Shown: one piece after another, positions 34,336-41,822 of the stretch | How the letters are laid out: each line of letters begins with the position of its first letter | Numbering within the stretch: position 1 is the stretch's first letter | Assembly (NCBI RefSeq): GCF_020524545.1 | Contig: NZ_JAIVLG010000002.1 | Span: forward strand, 186,001 to 250,000 | DNA: 64,000 bases | Source: Microbacterium paraoxydans | Lineage (GTDB): Bacteria > Actinomycetota > Actinomycetes > Actinomycetales > Microbacteriaceae | Reading direction: 5' to 3' | The notes under the pieces: model-generated | Database searches by the model: none | What the model was told of the DNA's origin: nothing | What the model saw: only the letters and a program-made list of their open reading frames with translations | Made by a program: the position numbers and the translations under genes

Positions 34336-35595
34336 TTGCCCTTCGAAAATCCTGAGGCTACCCCTGCGCCCACGCGCCGGTCGAGCCGACTCCGCAACGC
34401 GGCCTCCGAGGCCTCTGCGGCGGGAACGACGGGACCCCTCTCCACGGCGGATGCCACGGCCGTCGCCCTCGCCGCTGTCGCTCCTCTTTCTCGTCGCGCT
34501 GCTCGCCAGCGTCAGGCGGCCGGCGCGGACGTCGCCGAAGCGCCGGCTGAGCCGTTCATCGCCGAGACCCCCGCTCCGATCATCGCTGATGTCCCGGCAT
34601 CACCGGTCGTCGTCGACACCGCCGACGAGCCCGTCGAGGCTGCAGAGCCCCTCACGGTCGCAACTCCGGTCGAGTCGACGGAATCCATCGCAGACGCCGC
34701 GCCCGAAGATGACATCGACGAGTTCGAGCGCGCCTCGCGCGCCTTCCGCACCGGCTCGGTCCCCGTCGTACCCGCCTCCGTCCGGACGTCGGAGCCGGCG
34801 CCGTCGGAGCCGGAGGGGGCCGGTGTCCCCGCGCACGTCGCCCCGCGCCGCCCGCGCAACATCCGCAAGATCGTCACCGTCGGTGCGACCGTCGGTGTGA
34901 TGAGCCTCGCCGGGCTCCTCGCCGTCTCCATGACGCTTCCCGCCGAGGCTGTGGCCGCGGTGCAGGGGCGTACCGCGATGGCGCCCACCTCGCTGGTTTC
35001 GGCCGCGGCATCCGACGCGAAGGAGTCCGCCGCCGCAGAGATTCAGGCGTTCGTCGCGCCGGGCGCGGTCGAGAACGAGCCCCTCGCTCGTTCGGACGAC
35101 TTCAGCACGGTCTCGCTGGTCGAGGTCGCCGCTGAGCAGGGCATCAACTACTCGGGCGAGGTGTTCACGAACGACCCGGATGCCGCCATCCAGTGGCCGT
35201 TCCTCGTCGGGGTCGGCATGAGCTACGGCTATGGCATGCGCAGCGGGCGTCTGCACGAGGGCATCGACTTCGTTCCCGGTGACGGCGCCCCCATCCAGGC
35301 GATCGCCGACGGCACGGTCCGTATCGCGACCGAGCAGGGTGCCGCCTACGGCGTCACGGTCTACATCGACCACGTCATCGACGGTCAGGTCATCACGAGC
35401 CACTACTCGCACATGCAGTACGGATCTCTGCAGGTCAAGGCCGGCGACACCGTGAAGGTCGGCGATATCGTCGGCAAGACCGGCAACACCGGACGCTCCT
35501 ACGGAGCCCATCTGCACTTCGAGCTCATCGTCAACGGCTCGACCATCGATCCGATGCCGTGGCTCAAGGCGAACGCCGGTCGCACCTCGTATTGA
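34336..35595 (+). CDS. M23-family peptidoglycan peptidase, membrane-anchored
   Basis: 419 aa from TTG 34336, preferred because GAGAG lies 7 nt upstream; TTG 34297 would add 13 residues. A long Ala/Glu/Pro-rich cytoplasmic-like N-terminus precedes one membrane segment (VGVMSLAGLLAVSMTL, around residue 190-205). The C-terminal M23 (LytM) domain has the zinc ligands HEGIDF and HLHFE, with SGRLHEG and YGVTVYIDHVIDG. It should cut peptide cross-links in the wall or support growth and division. Flanked downstream by tRNA genes. Confidence 0.9.
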   Translation: MPFENPEATPAPTRRSSRLRNAASEASAAGTTGPLSTADATAVALAAVAPLSRRAARQRQAAGADVAEAPAEPFIAETPAPIIADVPASPVVVDTADEPVEAAEPLTVATPVESTESIADAAPEDDIDEFERASRAFRTGSVPVVPASVRTSEPAPSEPEGAGVPAHVAPRRPRNIRKIVTVGATVGVMSLAGLLAVSMTLPAEAVAAVQGRTAMAPTSLVSAAASDAKESAAAEIQAFVAPGAVENEPLARSDDFSTVSLVEVAAEQGINYSGEVFTNDPDAAIQWPFLVGVGMSYGYGMRSGRLHEGIDFVPGDGAPIQAIADGTVRIATEQGAAYGVTVYIDHVIDGQVITSHYSHMQYGSLQVKAGDTVKVGDIVGKTGNTGRSYGAHLHFELIVNGSTIDPMPWLKANAGRTSY

Positions 35596-35663
35596 CCCGG
35601 CTCGATTTCATGGGGACGCCACAGTGATGGTATTCTCGTACGGTTGCCCCGCGCGGGCAGCAC

Positions 35664-35735
35664 GCCCCGATAGCTCAGTGGCAGAGCACTTCCATGGTAA
35701 GGAAGGGGTCGTCAGTTCAATCCTGACTCGGGGCT
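35664..35735 (+). tRNA. tRNA-Thr (GGT)
   Basis: Acceptor GCCCCGA pairs with TCGGGGC. Anticodon stem CTTCC/GGAAG with loop ATGGTAA gives anticodon GGT. T-arm GTCAGTTCAATCCTGAC. CCA is not encoded. Confidence 0.96.
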
Positions 35736-35769
35736 CGCAGCATTCCTCCCACACGGACGGATGCCGTGC

Positions 35770-35843
35770 GGCAGGGTAGCTCAGTTGGTGAGAGCGCACG
35801 ACTCATAATCGTGAGGTCGCGGGTTCAAGCCCCGCTCCTGCTA
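35770..35843 (+). tRNA. tRNA-Met (CAT), elongator
   Basis: Acceptor GGCAGGG pairs with TCCTGCT (with wobble pairs). Anticodon stem CACGA/TCGTG with loop CTCATAA gives CAT. The stem lacks the three G-C pairs of initiator tRNA, so it is an elongator. T-arm GCGGGTTCAAGCCCCGC. CCA not encoded. Confidence 0.95.
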
Positions 35844-35850
35844 CAGATTC

Positions 35851-35875
35851 AAACCCCCGGACTTCCGGGGGTTTT
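35851..35875 (+). terminator. Terminator after tRNA-Met
   Basis: AAACCCCCGG-ACTT-CCGGGGGTTT hairpin followed by TTG. The 3' half is repeated about 855 bp downstream (see the direct repeats). Confidence 0.88.
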
Positions 35876-35885
35876 GTCGTATCCG
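35859..35885 (+). repeat. att-like direct repeat, left copy
   Basis: 27 bp: GGACTTCC, five G, TTTTGTCGTATCCG. It overlaps the tRNA-Met terminator. The same sequence with seven G occurs at 36713-36741. Confidence 0.75.
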
Positions 35886-36038
35886 GGTGAGTCCGGGAGG
35901 TTGTGCCGCTTGAGGGGTCGAGAATGCATCGCGCTGGCCAGATGCGGACCCGCCGAGGTACGATTGAAGCACGGCGGGCATTAGCCCTCGGAGCCTGGCA
36001 GTCTTCCGGACGGTATGACGAGCCAGGCTCACGTGTTT

Positions 36039-36575
36039 CTACAGTCGGGTGACCCGAGACTCGACGATCGCCTCGACGCGACGGATCCAGTCGCCGCCGT
36101 TCGAGTAGCACCAGGCGACGGCATCACTCACCCAGAGCAGCGGATGTTCGTGCGGAGCGACATGCCGATACTGCATCTCCGATGATCCACCATGGCGGAT
36201 GGCTTCCGCGATCAGTCGGCGGTCGGCGCGTTCGAGGGACTCGTCTCGTTCGATGATCAGCTGTGCCACACCAACGCGGGCGGCCTCCTCAGTGAGTGCG
36301 CCAAGGGATAACGGCCGCGCTTCTTTGTCCGACCGCTGCTTGACGACCCACACGGACACGCGCACGCCGAGAGTGCACATTCGGGAGAGGATCTGGCGTC
36401 GTCGACTATCGCTCTCACTCTTGAAATGGATGCGTCGCTGACCCGGCTTGAGGAGACTGCGCAGTGCCCGTTCGGATGCCTCAACGTCGCGGACTGCGGA
36501 GGCAGTAGCAACGACGTAGTACCCGCGGGCCTTCGACTCGTCGACGTAGACACGATCGGCAGAGCGGAAGATCAC
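36039..36575 (-). CDS. DUF3800-like protein (putative RNase-H-fold)
   Basis: 178 aa, ATG at 36575. It starts with the acidic strand RVYVDESKARGYYVVATAS, resembling the YxDES opening of DUF3800 proteins, then RRIHFKSESDSRRRQIL, and later LIIERDESLERADRR and LLWVSDAVAWCYSNGGDW, where a late Asp fits a metal-binding site. This pattern suggests an RNase-H-fold nuclease-like protein; assignment is by motif only. Alone on the minus strand between two 27-29 bp direct repeats, next to tRNA-Met, so it may be cargo of a small inserted segment. Confidence 0.6.
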   Translation of the reverse strand: MIFRSADRVYVDESKARGYYVVATASAVRDVEASERALRSLLKPGQRRIHFKSESDSRRRQILSRMCTLGVRVSVWVVKQRSDKEARPLSLGALTEEAARVGVAQLIIERDESLERADRRLIAEAIRHGGSSEMQYRHVAPHEHPLLWVSDAVAWCYSNGGDWIRRVEAIVESRVTRL

Positions 36576-36712
36576 CGTTCAACCGTAGACCGCACTTCGG
36601 ACGCATCGATTTGGTCGTGTGAGTTTCGTGGCCCGGCTGCTGATTCAAGTGTCGCGCTGTGAGAACTTTCTATCCTCTTTCAAGGCCGGCCTAGCGGCCG
36701 GTTGCGCCGTCG

Positions 36713-36741
36713 GGACTTCCGGGGGGGTTTTGTCGTATCCG
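36713..36741 (+). repeat. att-like direct repeat, right copy
   Basis: 29 bp: GGACTTCC, seven G, TTTTGTCGTATCCG. Identical to 35859-35885 apart from two extra G. No left terminator arm precedes it here, so it is not a second terminator. Confidence 0.75.
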
Positions 36742-36844
36742 CTTCCGCTCCCTAGCCGTCGACACGCATAAACATCCGACCTTTCTTGACACGGCTCCCG
36801 GCGCGCGGTCATCATGTCCTGTGAACGTCGTCACGAGGAGAAGT

Positions 36845-37180
36845 ATGCGCGTCGCCCTGCATTCAGTGATCGCCGAGGGAGCAATCGAGGATTACCGGAC
36901 CCATCACGCCCGGGTCCCCGAATCCCTCCGCGAACTCTTCGGCACCGCGGGCATCCACGACTGGACCATCTGGCGCTCGGGGCGCAACCTCTTCCACCTC
37001 GTCGATTGCGACGACTTCGAGGCGGCGATGCGTATCGTCAACGCTTCGCCGGCGAACGATGCCTGGCAGGCTGACATCGGGCGGTTCGTCGAGGGCTTCC
37101 ACGGCCCGGATGGTGAAGAGGCGTTCGCACCCATCGAACAGGTCTGGGCGCTCTCGGAGCAGCGCGCAACCGGCGGCTGA
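36845..37180 (+). CDS. rhaM: L-rhamnose mutarotase family protein
   Basis: 111 aa from ATG 36845 with GAGGAG 5 nt upstream. Matches the small dimeric alpha/beta-barrel mutarotase family (DUF718): MRVALHSVIAEGAIEDYRTH, then IHDWTIWRSGRNLFHLVDCD, DFEAAMRIVNASPANDAWQA and FAPIEQVW. It interconverts anomers of L-rhamnose (or a similar sugar). No rhamnose kinase or isomerase is nearby, so its pathway partners lie elsewhere. Confidence 0.88.
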   Translation: MRVALHSVIAEGAIEDYRTHHARVPESLRELFGTAGIHDWTIWRSGRNLFHLVDCDDFEAAMRIVNASPANDAWQADIGRFVEGFHGPDGEEAFAPIEQVWALSEQRATGG

Positions 37181-37201
37181 GCAGACCAGGGCGGTCGCGT
37201 G

Positions 37202-37507
37202 TCACCGGGAGGAGTCCCGACCGGGGCCCGACCGCCGTGGCGGGAGATGCGGGATCTGGATCGGTCGCGTCGCACGTGACGCGTCCTGGAACCGTCGCAC
37301 CGCGTGCAGGACCTCCTCCGCGGACGAGTAGCGCAACGCGAGCGGAAGATCGCGCCGCCACAGGACCTCGACCTCGGTCGGAGCGTCTTCGAAGATCGTG
37401 CAGACGACACGGCGATGGTCGTCTGCCGGGTAGTGCAGATCGTGGATCGCCCAGTCCGTCGTGCTGACCTGCACCAGGCTGAACCTTCGGTCCGGATCGT
37501 GCTCCAT
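37202..37507 (-). CDS. Hypothetical protein (about 101 aa)
   Basis: ATG 37507 preferred over ATG 37510 because AGGAG is 4 nt upstream instead of 1. Sequence SLVQVSTTDWAIHDLHYPAD, RRVVCTIFEDAPTEVEVLW and SAEEVLHAVRRFQDASR is protein-like and of a kind common in Microbacteriaceae. No catalytic motif. The last 15 residues are basic and may be disordered. Convergent with rhaM. Confidence 0.6.
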   Translation of the reverse strand: MEHDPDRRFSLVQVSTTDWAIHDLHYPADDHRRVVCTIFEDAPTEVEVLWRRDLPLALRYSSAEEVLHAVRRFQDASRATRPIQIPHLPPRRSGPGRDSSR

Positions 37508-37696
37508 CATGCTCCTAGCTGTCCCCACCGTGAAGCATGCGCGATCGGCGCTCGGAGCGGGAGCCCCTTGACAGACGCCCGAGACTTCTTCGGATCATTT
37601 TGTGACGTTCGTCGGCCGATATCCGTCCTAGTGGTGTCGCTGACCTGCGGCCCGCGCTCTGCAACGGAGGCGGACACATGGATGAAGGAGCTCAAG

Positions 37697-38140
37697 ATGG
37701 CGAACGTGACTGGTGGCGCCCAGCCCAAGGCTCAGGCCGTCGCACCGCAGCCGGGGATTGCTGCGGGAAAGACGACGATCGAGGATGCGGTGGTGGCGAA
37801 GATCGCCGGGATCGCCGCCCGCGAGGTGGCGGGTGTCCATGCGCTCGGCGGGGGTGCCGCCCGCATGGTCGGCGCGATCCGTGACGCCCTCAACACGACC
37901 GACCTCTCTCAGGGGATCAGCGTCGAGGTCGGTGAGACGCAGGTCGCCGTCGACGTGACGATCGTCGCGGAGTACCCGGTCTCGCTGCAGAAGGTGGCGG
38001 ACGAGGTTCGTGCGGCCATCCACCGAGCGATGGTGGAACTGGTGGGCATGGAAGTCGCCGAGGTCAACGTGACCGTCAACGACGTGCACATCCCCTCCGA
38101 CGACGAGGACGAGGGCACGCAGGAGGCGCGAGTCCAGTGA
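37697..38140 (+). CDS. Asp23/Gls24-family envelope stress protein
   Basis: 147 aa from ATG 37697 (AAGGAG 6 nt upstream; the long frame before it is noise). Asp23 core: TTIEDAVVAKIAGIAAREVA, GVHALGGG, ISVEVGETQVAVDVTIVAEY, VNVTVNDVHI. Asp23-type proteins gather beneath the membrane, held by AmaP, and respond to cell-envelope stress. It heads an operon of overlapping genes: next start at 38137 overlaps its TGA by 4 nt (GTGA). Confidence 0.92.
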   Translation: MANVTGGAQPKAQAVAPQPGIAAGKTTIEDAVVAKIAGIAAREVAGVHALGGGAARMVGAIRDALNTTDLSQGISVEVGETQVAVDVTIVAEYPVSLQKVADEVRAAIHRAMVELVGMEVAEVNVTVNDVHIPSDDEDEGTQEARVQ

Positions 38141-38328
38141 GTGCCTCGGTGATCGGCGCGGCGGCCGCCGCAGTGCTGGCGCTCACCTGGGTGGTCCTGG
38201 GGTTCTGGGCGTTCCTGCTCGTGGCGCTGGCGATGCTGCTCGGAGCGGTCGCCGGCCGCATCATCGACGGTCGGCTCGACGTCCGCGCGCTCGCCGAGGT
38301 CTTCCGGGGCCGGCGTTCCTCGTCATGA
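38137..38328 (+). CDS. Small membrane protein (DUF2273-like)
   Basis: 63 aa, GTG start overlapping the previous stop. Two closely spaced hydrophobic stretches (VIGAAAAAVLALTWVVLGFW, AFLLVALAMLLGAVAGRII) then a basic tail. DUF2273-like small membrane proteins accompany Asp23 genes in Firmicutes and Actinobacteria. Its stop overlaps the next start by 4 nt. Confidence 0.85.
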   Translation: MSASVIGAAAAAVLALTWVVLGFWAFLLVALAMLLGAVAGRIIDGRLDVRALAEVFRGRRSSS

Positions 38329-38666
38329 CCGACGGGGTGGTACCTCCGGCACCGGAGGACGCCGTCGCGGGGACGACGACGATCACGGCCCGCGCGCTGC
38401 AACGACTCGCCGTCGGCATCGTGCACGACGCCGCCCGGGTGTCCACCGGAGACGTCGGGGTGCAGCTGTCCGATCGGCGTGGCGCAGTGCGGATCGCGGT
38501 CACCGTCCCGGTCACTCCGGGGCAGGCGCGGAATGTGATCGACAGCGGGGAAGAGCTTCGGCGGGACCTGATCGAGAAGATGCGGATGCTGGCCGCCCGA
38601 GAGGTCAGCACCGTGGACATCCAGTATTCCGGCGTCCGACGCAGCACGGAGAAGAGGGTGAGATGA
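38325..38666 (+). CDS. Asp23/Gls24-like protein, second copy
   Basis: 113 aa, ATG 38325. Shorter and more diverged than the first: TTTITARALQRLAVGIVHDA, VQLSDRRGAVRIAVTVPV, STVDIQYSGV keep the Asp23 beta-alpha pattern. Expected to join the same membrane-associated assembly. Overlaps the following gene by 4 nt. Confidence 0.8.
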   Translation: MTDGVVPPAPEDAVAGTTTITARALQRLAVGIVHDAARVSTGDVGVQLSDRRGAVRIAVTVPVTPGQARNVIDSGEELRRDLIEKMRMLAAREVSTVDIQYSGVRRSTEKRVR

Positions 38667-39229
38667 CGAACGAACAGGCGACATACCGGCGGGTGCTCCG
38701 CCGGGAGACGCACGCGCCTCGCACCGTTCCGGCTGCGGTGGTCGCAGTGGTCGGGGTCGTGTCGGCCCTCGCCTTCCTCACGGGCGGAGCGTGGTGGCTT
38801 GTCGACGCCGCCTTCCGCGACAGGGTCGCTCGAGAGCTCGATGCGCTCGCCGCAGGAGCGACGGCGCAAGCGGCGCCCCTCGCGTCGGGCGCTGTCCTCG
38901 TGCTTCTCGCTTTCGTGCTCCTCGCGCTCGCCGTGCTGCCGGGCCGTCGCCGCCGTCGTGCACGCACGACTGAGCGAACGGCCCTCCTCGTGGACGACGG
39001 CGTGATCGCCGACTCGGTCGCGGAGGCTGTGGCTCGGCGCGCCGGAGTCGATCGCGCACGCGTCGCCGTGACCGTCGGCAGGCGGGACGTCACCGTCAGG
39101 ATCACGCCGACCAGTGGGGTCCCCGTCGATCGGTTCGGAGCCGAGAGGGCAGCGAAGGATGTTCTCTCGGGAATCGGATTCCCTGCGATTCCCCGCGTCA
39201 GCGTGGACGAGCACGGGGTGATCGCATGA
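38663..39229 (+). CDS. Membrane protein, DUF6286-like
   Basis: 188 aa. Two membrane segments (VPAAVVAVVGVVSALAFLTG and LASGAVLVLLAFVLLALAVL) and a C-terminal cytoplasmic domain ERTALLVDDGVIADSVAEAV with VRITPTSGVPVDRFG. The arrangement resembles AmaP-associated proteins of actinobacteria. Overlaps both neighbours by 4 nt. Confidence 0.82.
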   Translation: MTNEQATYRRVLRRETHAPRTVPAAVVAVVGVVSALAFLTGGAWWLVDAAFRDRVARELDALAAGATAQAAPLASGAVLVLLAFVLLALAVLPGRRRRRARTTERTALLVDDGVIADSVAEAVARRAGVDRARVAVTVGRRDVTVRITPTSGVPVDRFGAERAAKDVLSGIGFPAIPRVSVDEHGVIA

Positions 39230-39843
39230 ACCTCACGAACCGCCTGGCCAATCGACTGCTCCTCTTCGTCGCAGGCATGTTCCTGCTGGCGATGGGTGTC
39301 GTCGCGCTCGCCGCGGGGATGCTCCTCGGCGGGCAAGCGCCCGGATGGCTTCAGCAGCGGGCATCCGCGGTGCCCGCTGCGGTGGAAGCGGCTGCAGGGT
39401 GGACGTGGCAGATCCCGGGCGTCGGGTCGGTCTCCGCTCTCCTGCTGCTCACGGCGGCAACGGCGGTGCTCCTGATCGTCGCCCTCATCGCGTTCCTCGC
39501 CACGCGGAGACGCGGGAGGTCGAAGGCCGTGCTCGAGGTCGACGTCGCGGGTGGGCGGACGACAGTCGATCGGAACGTGGCCGAGGAGGTGCTGACGGCG
39601 CCGCTGATCCGCCGCCACGACGTGCTCTCAGCCCGTACGGCTGCCTACCGCGTCGGAAGGAGGCATGCCGTCGCTTTGGCGATCACCGTGCGGCCTGGTG
39701 CCCCCCTCGGTGTGATCATCGCCGCGACCGAGAAGGCCGTTCGGGAGTGGGACGAGCTCCTGGGCGCGCGCATCCCGATCCTGGTGCACCTGTCCGATCG
39801 CCGGTGGCGTGATGCCTTCCGGTCGCCGACGAGGGTGCAGTAG
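39226..39843 (+). CDS. AmaP-like Asp23 membrane anchor
   Basis: 205 aa. N-terminal membrane segments (LLLFVAGMFLLAMGVVALAA; SALLLLTAATAVLLIVALIA) and a cytoplasmic domain (AVLEVDVAGGRTTVDRNVAE; AVALAITVRPGAPLGVIIAA) that has the same strand-helix pattern as AmaP. Likely tethers the Asp23 proteins to the membrane. Last overlapping gene of the run; a 90-bp gap follows before the CsbD-like gene. Confidence 0.82.
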   Translation: MNLTNRLANRLLLFVAGMFLLAMGVVALAAGMLLGGQAPGWLQQRASAVPAAVEAAAGWTWQIPGVGSVSALLLLTAATAVLLIVALIAFLATRRRGRSKAVLEVDVAGGRTTVDRNVAEEVLTAPLIRRHDVLSARTAAYRVGRRHAVALAITVRPGAPLGVIIAATEKAVREWDELLGARIPILVHLSDRRWRDAFRSPTRVQ

Positions 39844-39932
39844 GCCGTGCGATCGCCGAAGAGACCACCACGCGGAGGTACCGCGTGAGGATCCGACCTC
39901 GAGACCCGAGGTCGCTGAGGAAAGGAGACGCC

Positions 39933-40106
39933 ATGGGCGCAGAAGACAAGATCAAGGCCGCTGCGGAGAAGGTCGCCGGGAAGGCGAAGGAGACCGTCGG
40001 CAAGGTAATCGACGACGACAAGCTCGTTGCCGAGGGCAAAGCCGAGCAGGCCAAGGGGAGCGTCCGCGACGCAGCAGAGGACGTCAAGGACGCCTTCAAG
40101 AAGTGA
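39933..40106 (+). CDS. CsbD-family stress protein
   Basis: 57 aa from ATG 39933 (AAGGAG 6 nt upstream). Lys/Ala/Glu-rich helical repeats GAEDKIKAAAEKVAGKAKET, DDKLVAEGKAEQAKGSVRDA are the CsbD signature. CsbD proteins are induced by general stress; molecular role unknown. A terminator hairpin follows. Confidence 0.9.
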   Translation: MGAEDKIKAAAEKVAGKAKETVGKVIDDDKLVAEGKAEQAKGSVRDAAEDVKDAFKK

Positions 40107-40114
40107 CGGGAGCG

Positions 40115-40142
40115 GGGGAGAGGCTCGCGCGGGCCTCTCCCC
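40115..40142 (+). terminator. Hairpin after the CsbD-like gene
   Basis: GGGGAGAGGC, 8-nt loop, GCCTCTCCCC. No T-run follows, so it may be only partly effective or act as an mRNA 3' stabiliser. Confidence 0.6.
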
Positions 40143-40230
40143 GATCTCTCCCAGACGGGTGCGAAATGATCCGATCTGATCGGGTGTCCGCTCCGAATCT
40201 CTTGGAGGAGCGGATCGAGGGGTGGGGTGA

Positions 40231-40797
40231 ATGGAAGACGAACGCTTTCGCAGAGCGCTCGAGCACGCGGACGATGCGATCGTCGCCGGTCGCGCGATGG
40301 ACGGAGACGTCGAGGCATTCGCGGTGCTCGTGCGTCGGTACTCGCCGATGATGCGGGCGTACACGCAGCGGATGCTGAACGCCTCGGCCGATGTGGACGA
40401 CATCGTGCAGGAGACGTTCGTGACCGCCTGGCAGCGATTCGGTGAACTCGAGGACCCGGCGAAGGTGAAGAGCTGGCTGATGAGGATCGTGAGTCGGAAG
40501 GCGGTCGACCGCATACGCGCGATCCGGCCGGCGGTCGACATCGATTCGATCGACCGACCGGCGCCGCTGCACGCCTCACCGTCTGCGGTGGTCGAGGTGC
40601 GAGCGGGCGTCGCGGCTCTGGGGGCGGCCCTGCGGGAACTCCCCGATGCTCAGCGAGAGTCCTGGATCCTCCGGGAGATCGGCGGCTACTCCTACGAGGA
40701 GATCGCGGAAGAGCTCGACATTCCGGTCTCCACGTCAAGGGGGCTGCTTGCAAGAGCCCGCAGATTCATGATCGTACGGATGGAGGAGTGGCGATGA
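40231..40797 (+). CDS. ECF RNA polymerase sigma factor
   Basis: 188 aa, ATG 40231. Region 2: FAVLVRRYSPMMRAYTQRML, DVDDIVQETFVTAWQRF. Region 4: LPDAQRESWILREIGGYSYE, EIAEELDIPVSTSRGLLARA. Group IV (ECF) sigma factor. Its stop overlaps the next gene's ATG by 4 nt; the partner carries an Asp23 domain, so the sigma factor probably drives this envelope-stress cluster. Confidence 0.93.
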   Translation: MEDERFRRALEHADDAIVAGRAMDGDVEAFAVLVRRYSPMMRAYTQRMLNASADVDDIVQETFVTAWQRFGELEDPAKVKSWLMRIVSRKAVDRIRAIRPAVDIDSIDRPAPLHASPSAVVEVRAGVAALGAALRELPDAQRESWILREIGGYSYEEIAEELDIPVSTSRGLLARARRFMIVRMEEWR

Positions 40798-41414
40798 CCG
40801 ACGACAGAGAGACGCCGAAGGCCCGCAGGCTCAGCCTGGCACCGACCGATCTCGACGGGCACACACTCGACGAGCTCACCGACTACCTCGAGGCGGGAAG
40901 GCAGCCCGCCGATCGCTCGATCGATGAGTCGCCCGGCTGCCAGCTGGCGCTGGACGCACTGGAGCGCCTGCAGGGGCTCGGTGCCGAGCTGATCGCCGTG
41001 GAGACCGCGGCCGAACCGGAAGTCGACCAGAACTGGGTGGACCGCATCCTCAGCGGTATCGCGATCGACGCCCGTGCGGGCCGACGCATCCCGTTCGCAT
41101 CCGCCGCCCCGTCGGCGGACCTCGGGATCACCGAGGGTGCGGTGCGCGGTCTCATCCGCACGGCGGAGAAGGTGGTGCCCGGACTGCTCATCGGGCGCTG
41201 CCGACTCGAGGGTGATGTCACGATCCCGAACGCACCCATCCGTGTCGAGGTCGACGCGAGCGCGGTGCACGGGCAGTCGATACCGCTGGCGGCCGAGCAG
41301 CTGAGGACCGAGATCGACCGCGGTCTCCGCGTCCACACCGAGTTGAACATCGTCGCGATCGACATCGCGATCCGAGACATCCGGGAGGTGTCGTCATGGA
41401 CCGAGGAGGGATGA
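40794..41414 (+). CDS. Asp23-domain protein coupled to the ECF sigma factor
   Basis: 206 aa. Start ATG 40794 chosen by the ATGA overlap with the sigma gene (GTG 40788 is an alternative). The N-terminal ~110 residues (HTLDELTDYLEAGRQPADRS; CQLALDALERLQGLGAELIA) are helical and could bind the sigma factor; the C-terminal half (APIRVEVDASAVHGQSIPL; LNIVAIDIAIRDIRE) resembles Asp23/Gls24. No Zn-finger (HxxxCxxC) of common anti-sigma factors is seen. An anti-sigma role is inference from coupling. Confidence 0.78.
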   Translation: MTDDRETPKARRLSLAPTDLDGHTLDELTDYLEAGRQPADRSIDESPGCQLALDALERLQGLGAELIAVETAAEPEVDQNWVDRILSGIAIDARAGRRIPFASAAPSADLGITEGAVRGLIRTAEKVVPGLLIGRCRLEGDVTIPNAPIRVEVDASAVHGQSIPLAAEQLRTEIDRGLRVHTELNIVAIDIAIRDIREVSSWTEEG

Positions 41415-41770
41415 TGACGCCAGAGGCACGCGCGCAGCTCGCGACGTCGATCGAGGAGACGGTGCGCGCGACCCCGGGTGTCCGGAGCGTCTATCGGTCC
41501 GGATCGCTGATCTCCAACCTGCTTCGTGTCGGGGCGGCGGCGCTGGGGGTCCGCAAGGACGACGAGCCGATCGTCGCGGTCGTCCCGTCGGGCGACGGCG
41601 TCGCGGTCGAGGCGTCCATCGGCGTCGACGAGGACACGCCTGCGGGCGAGACGCTGCGTGCCGTCCATGCCGCCGTCGATGCGCTGCTCGCCGCACACGG
41701 TGTGGGGAGCGACAGCATCACCCTCACTGTGGTGCACGTCCAGTCCCGAGAGGCGACAGAGCGGCCATGA
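41411..41770 (+). CDS. Asp23-like hypothetical protein
   Basis: 119 aa. ATG 41411 overlaps the preceding stop (ATGATGA) and has GGAGGG directly upstream; ATG 41414 is possible. RATPGVRSVYRSGSLISNLL, DEPIVAVVPSGDGVAVEASI and SITLTVVHVQSRE fit a short alkaline-shock-like alpha/beta protein. End of the sigma-linked run. Confidence 0.7.
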   Translation: MMTPEARAQLATSIEETVRATPGVRSVYRSGSLISNLLRVGAAALGVRKDDEPIVAVVPSGDGVAVEASIGVDEDTPAGETLRAVHAAVDALLAAHGVGSDSITLTVVHVQSREATERP

Positions 41771-41822
41771 GGCGTCCGAGTGTCGCTCCCGGCGAGAGCG
41801 GCACTCGGAAGCGCGGCGCCGC

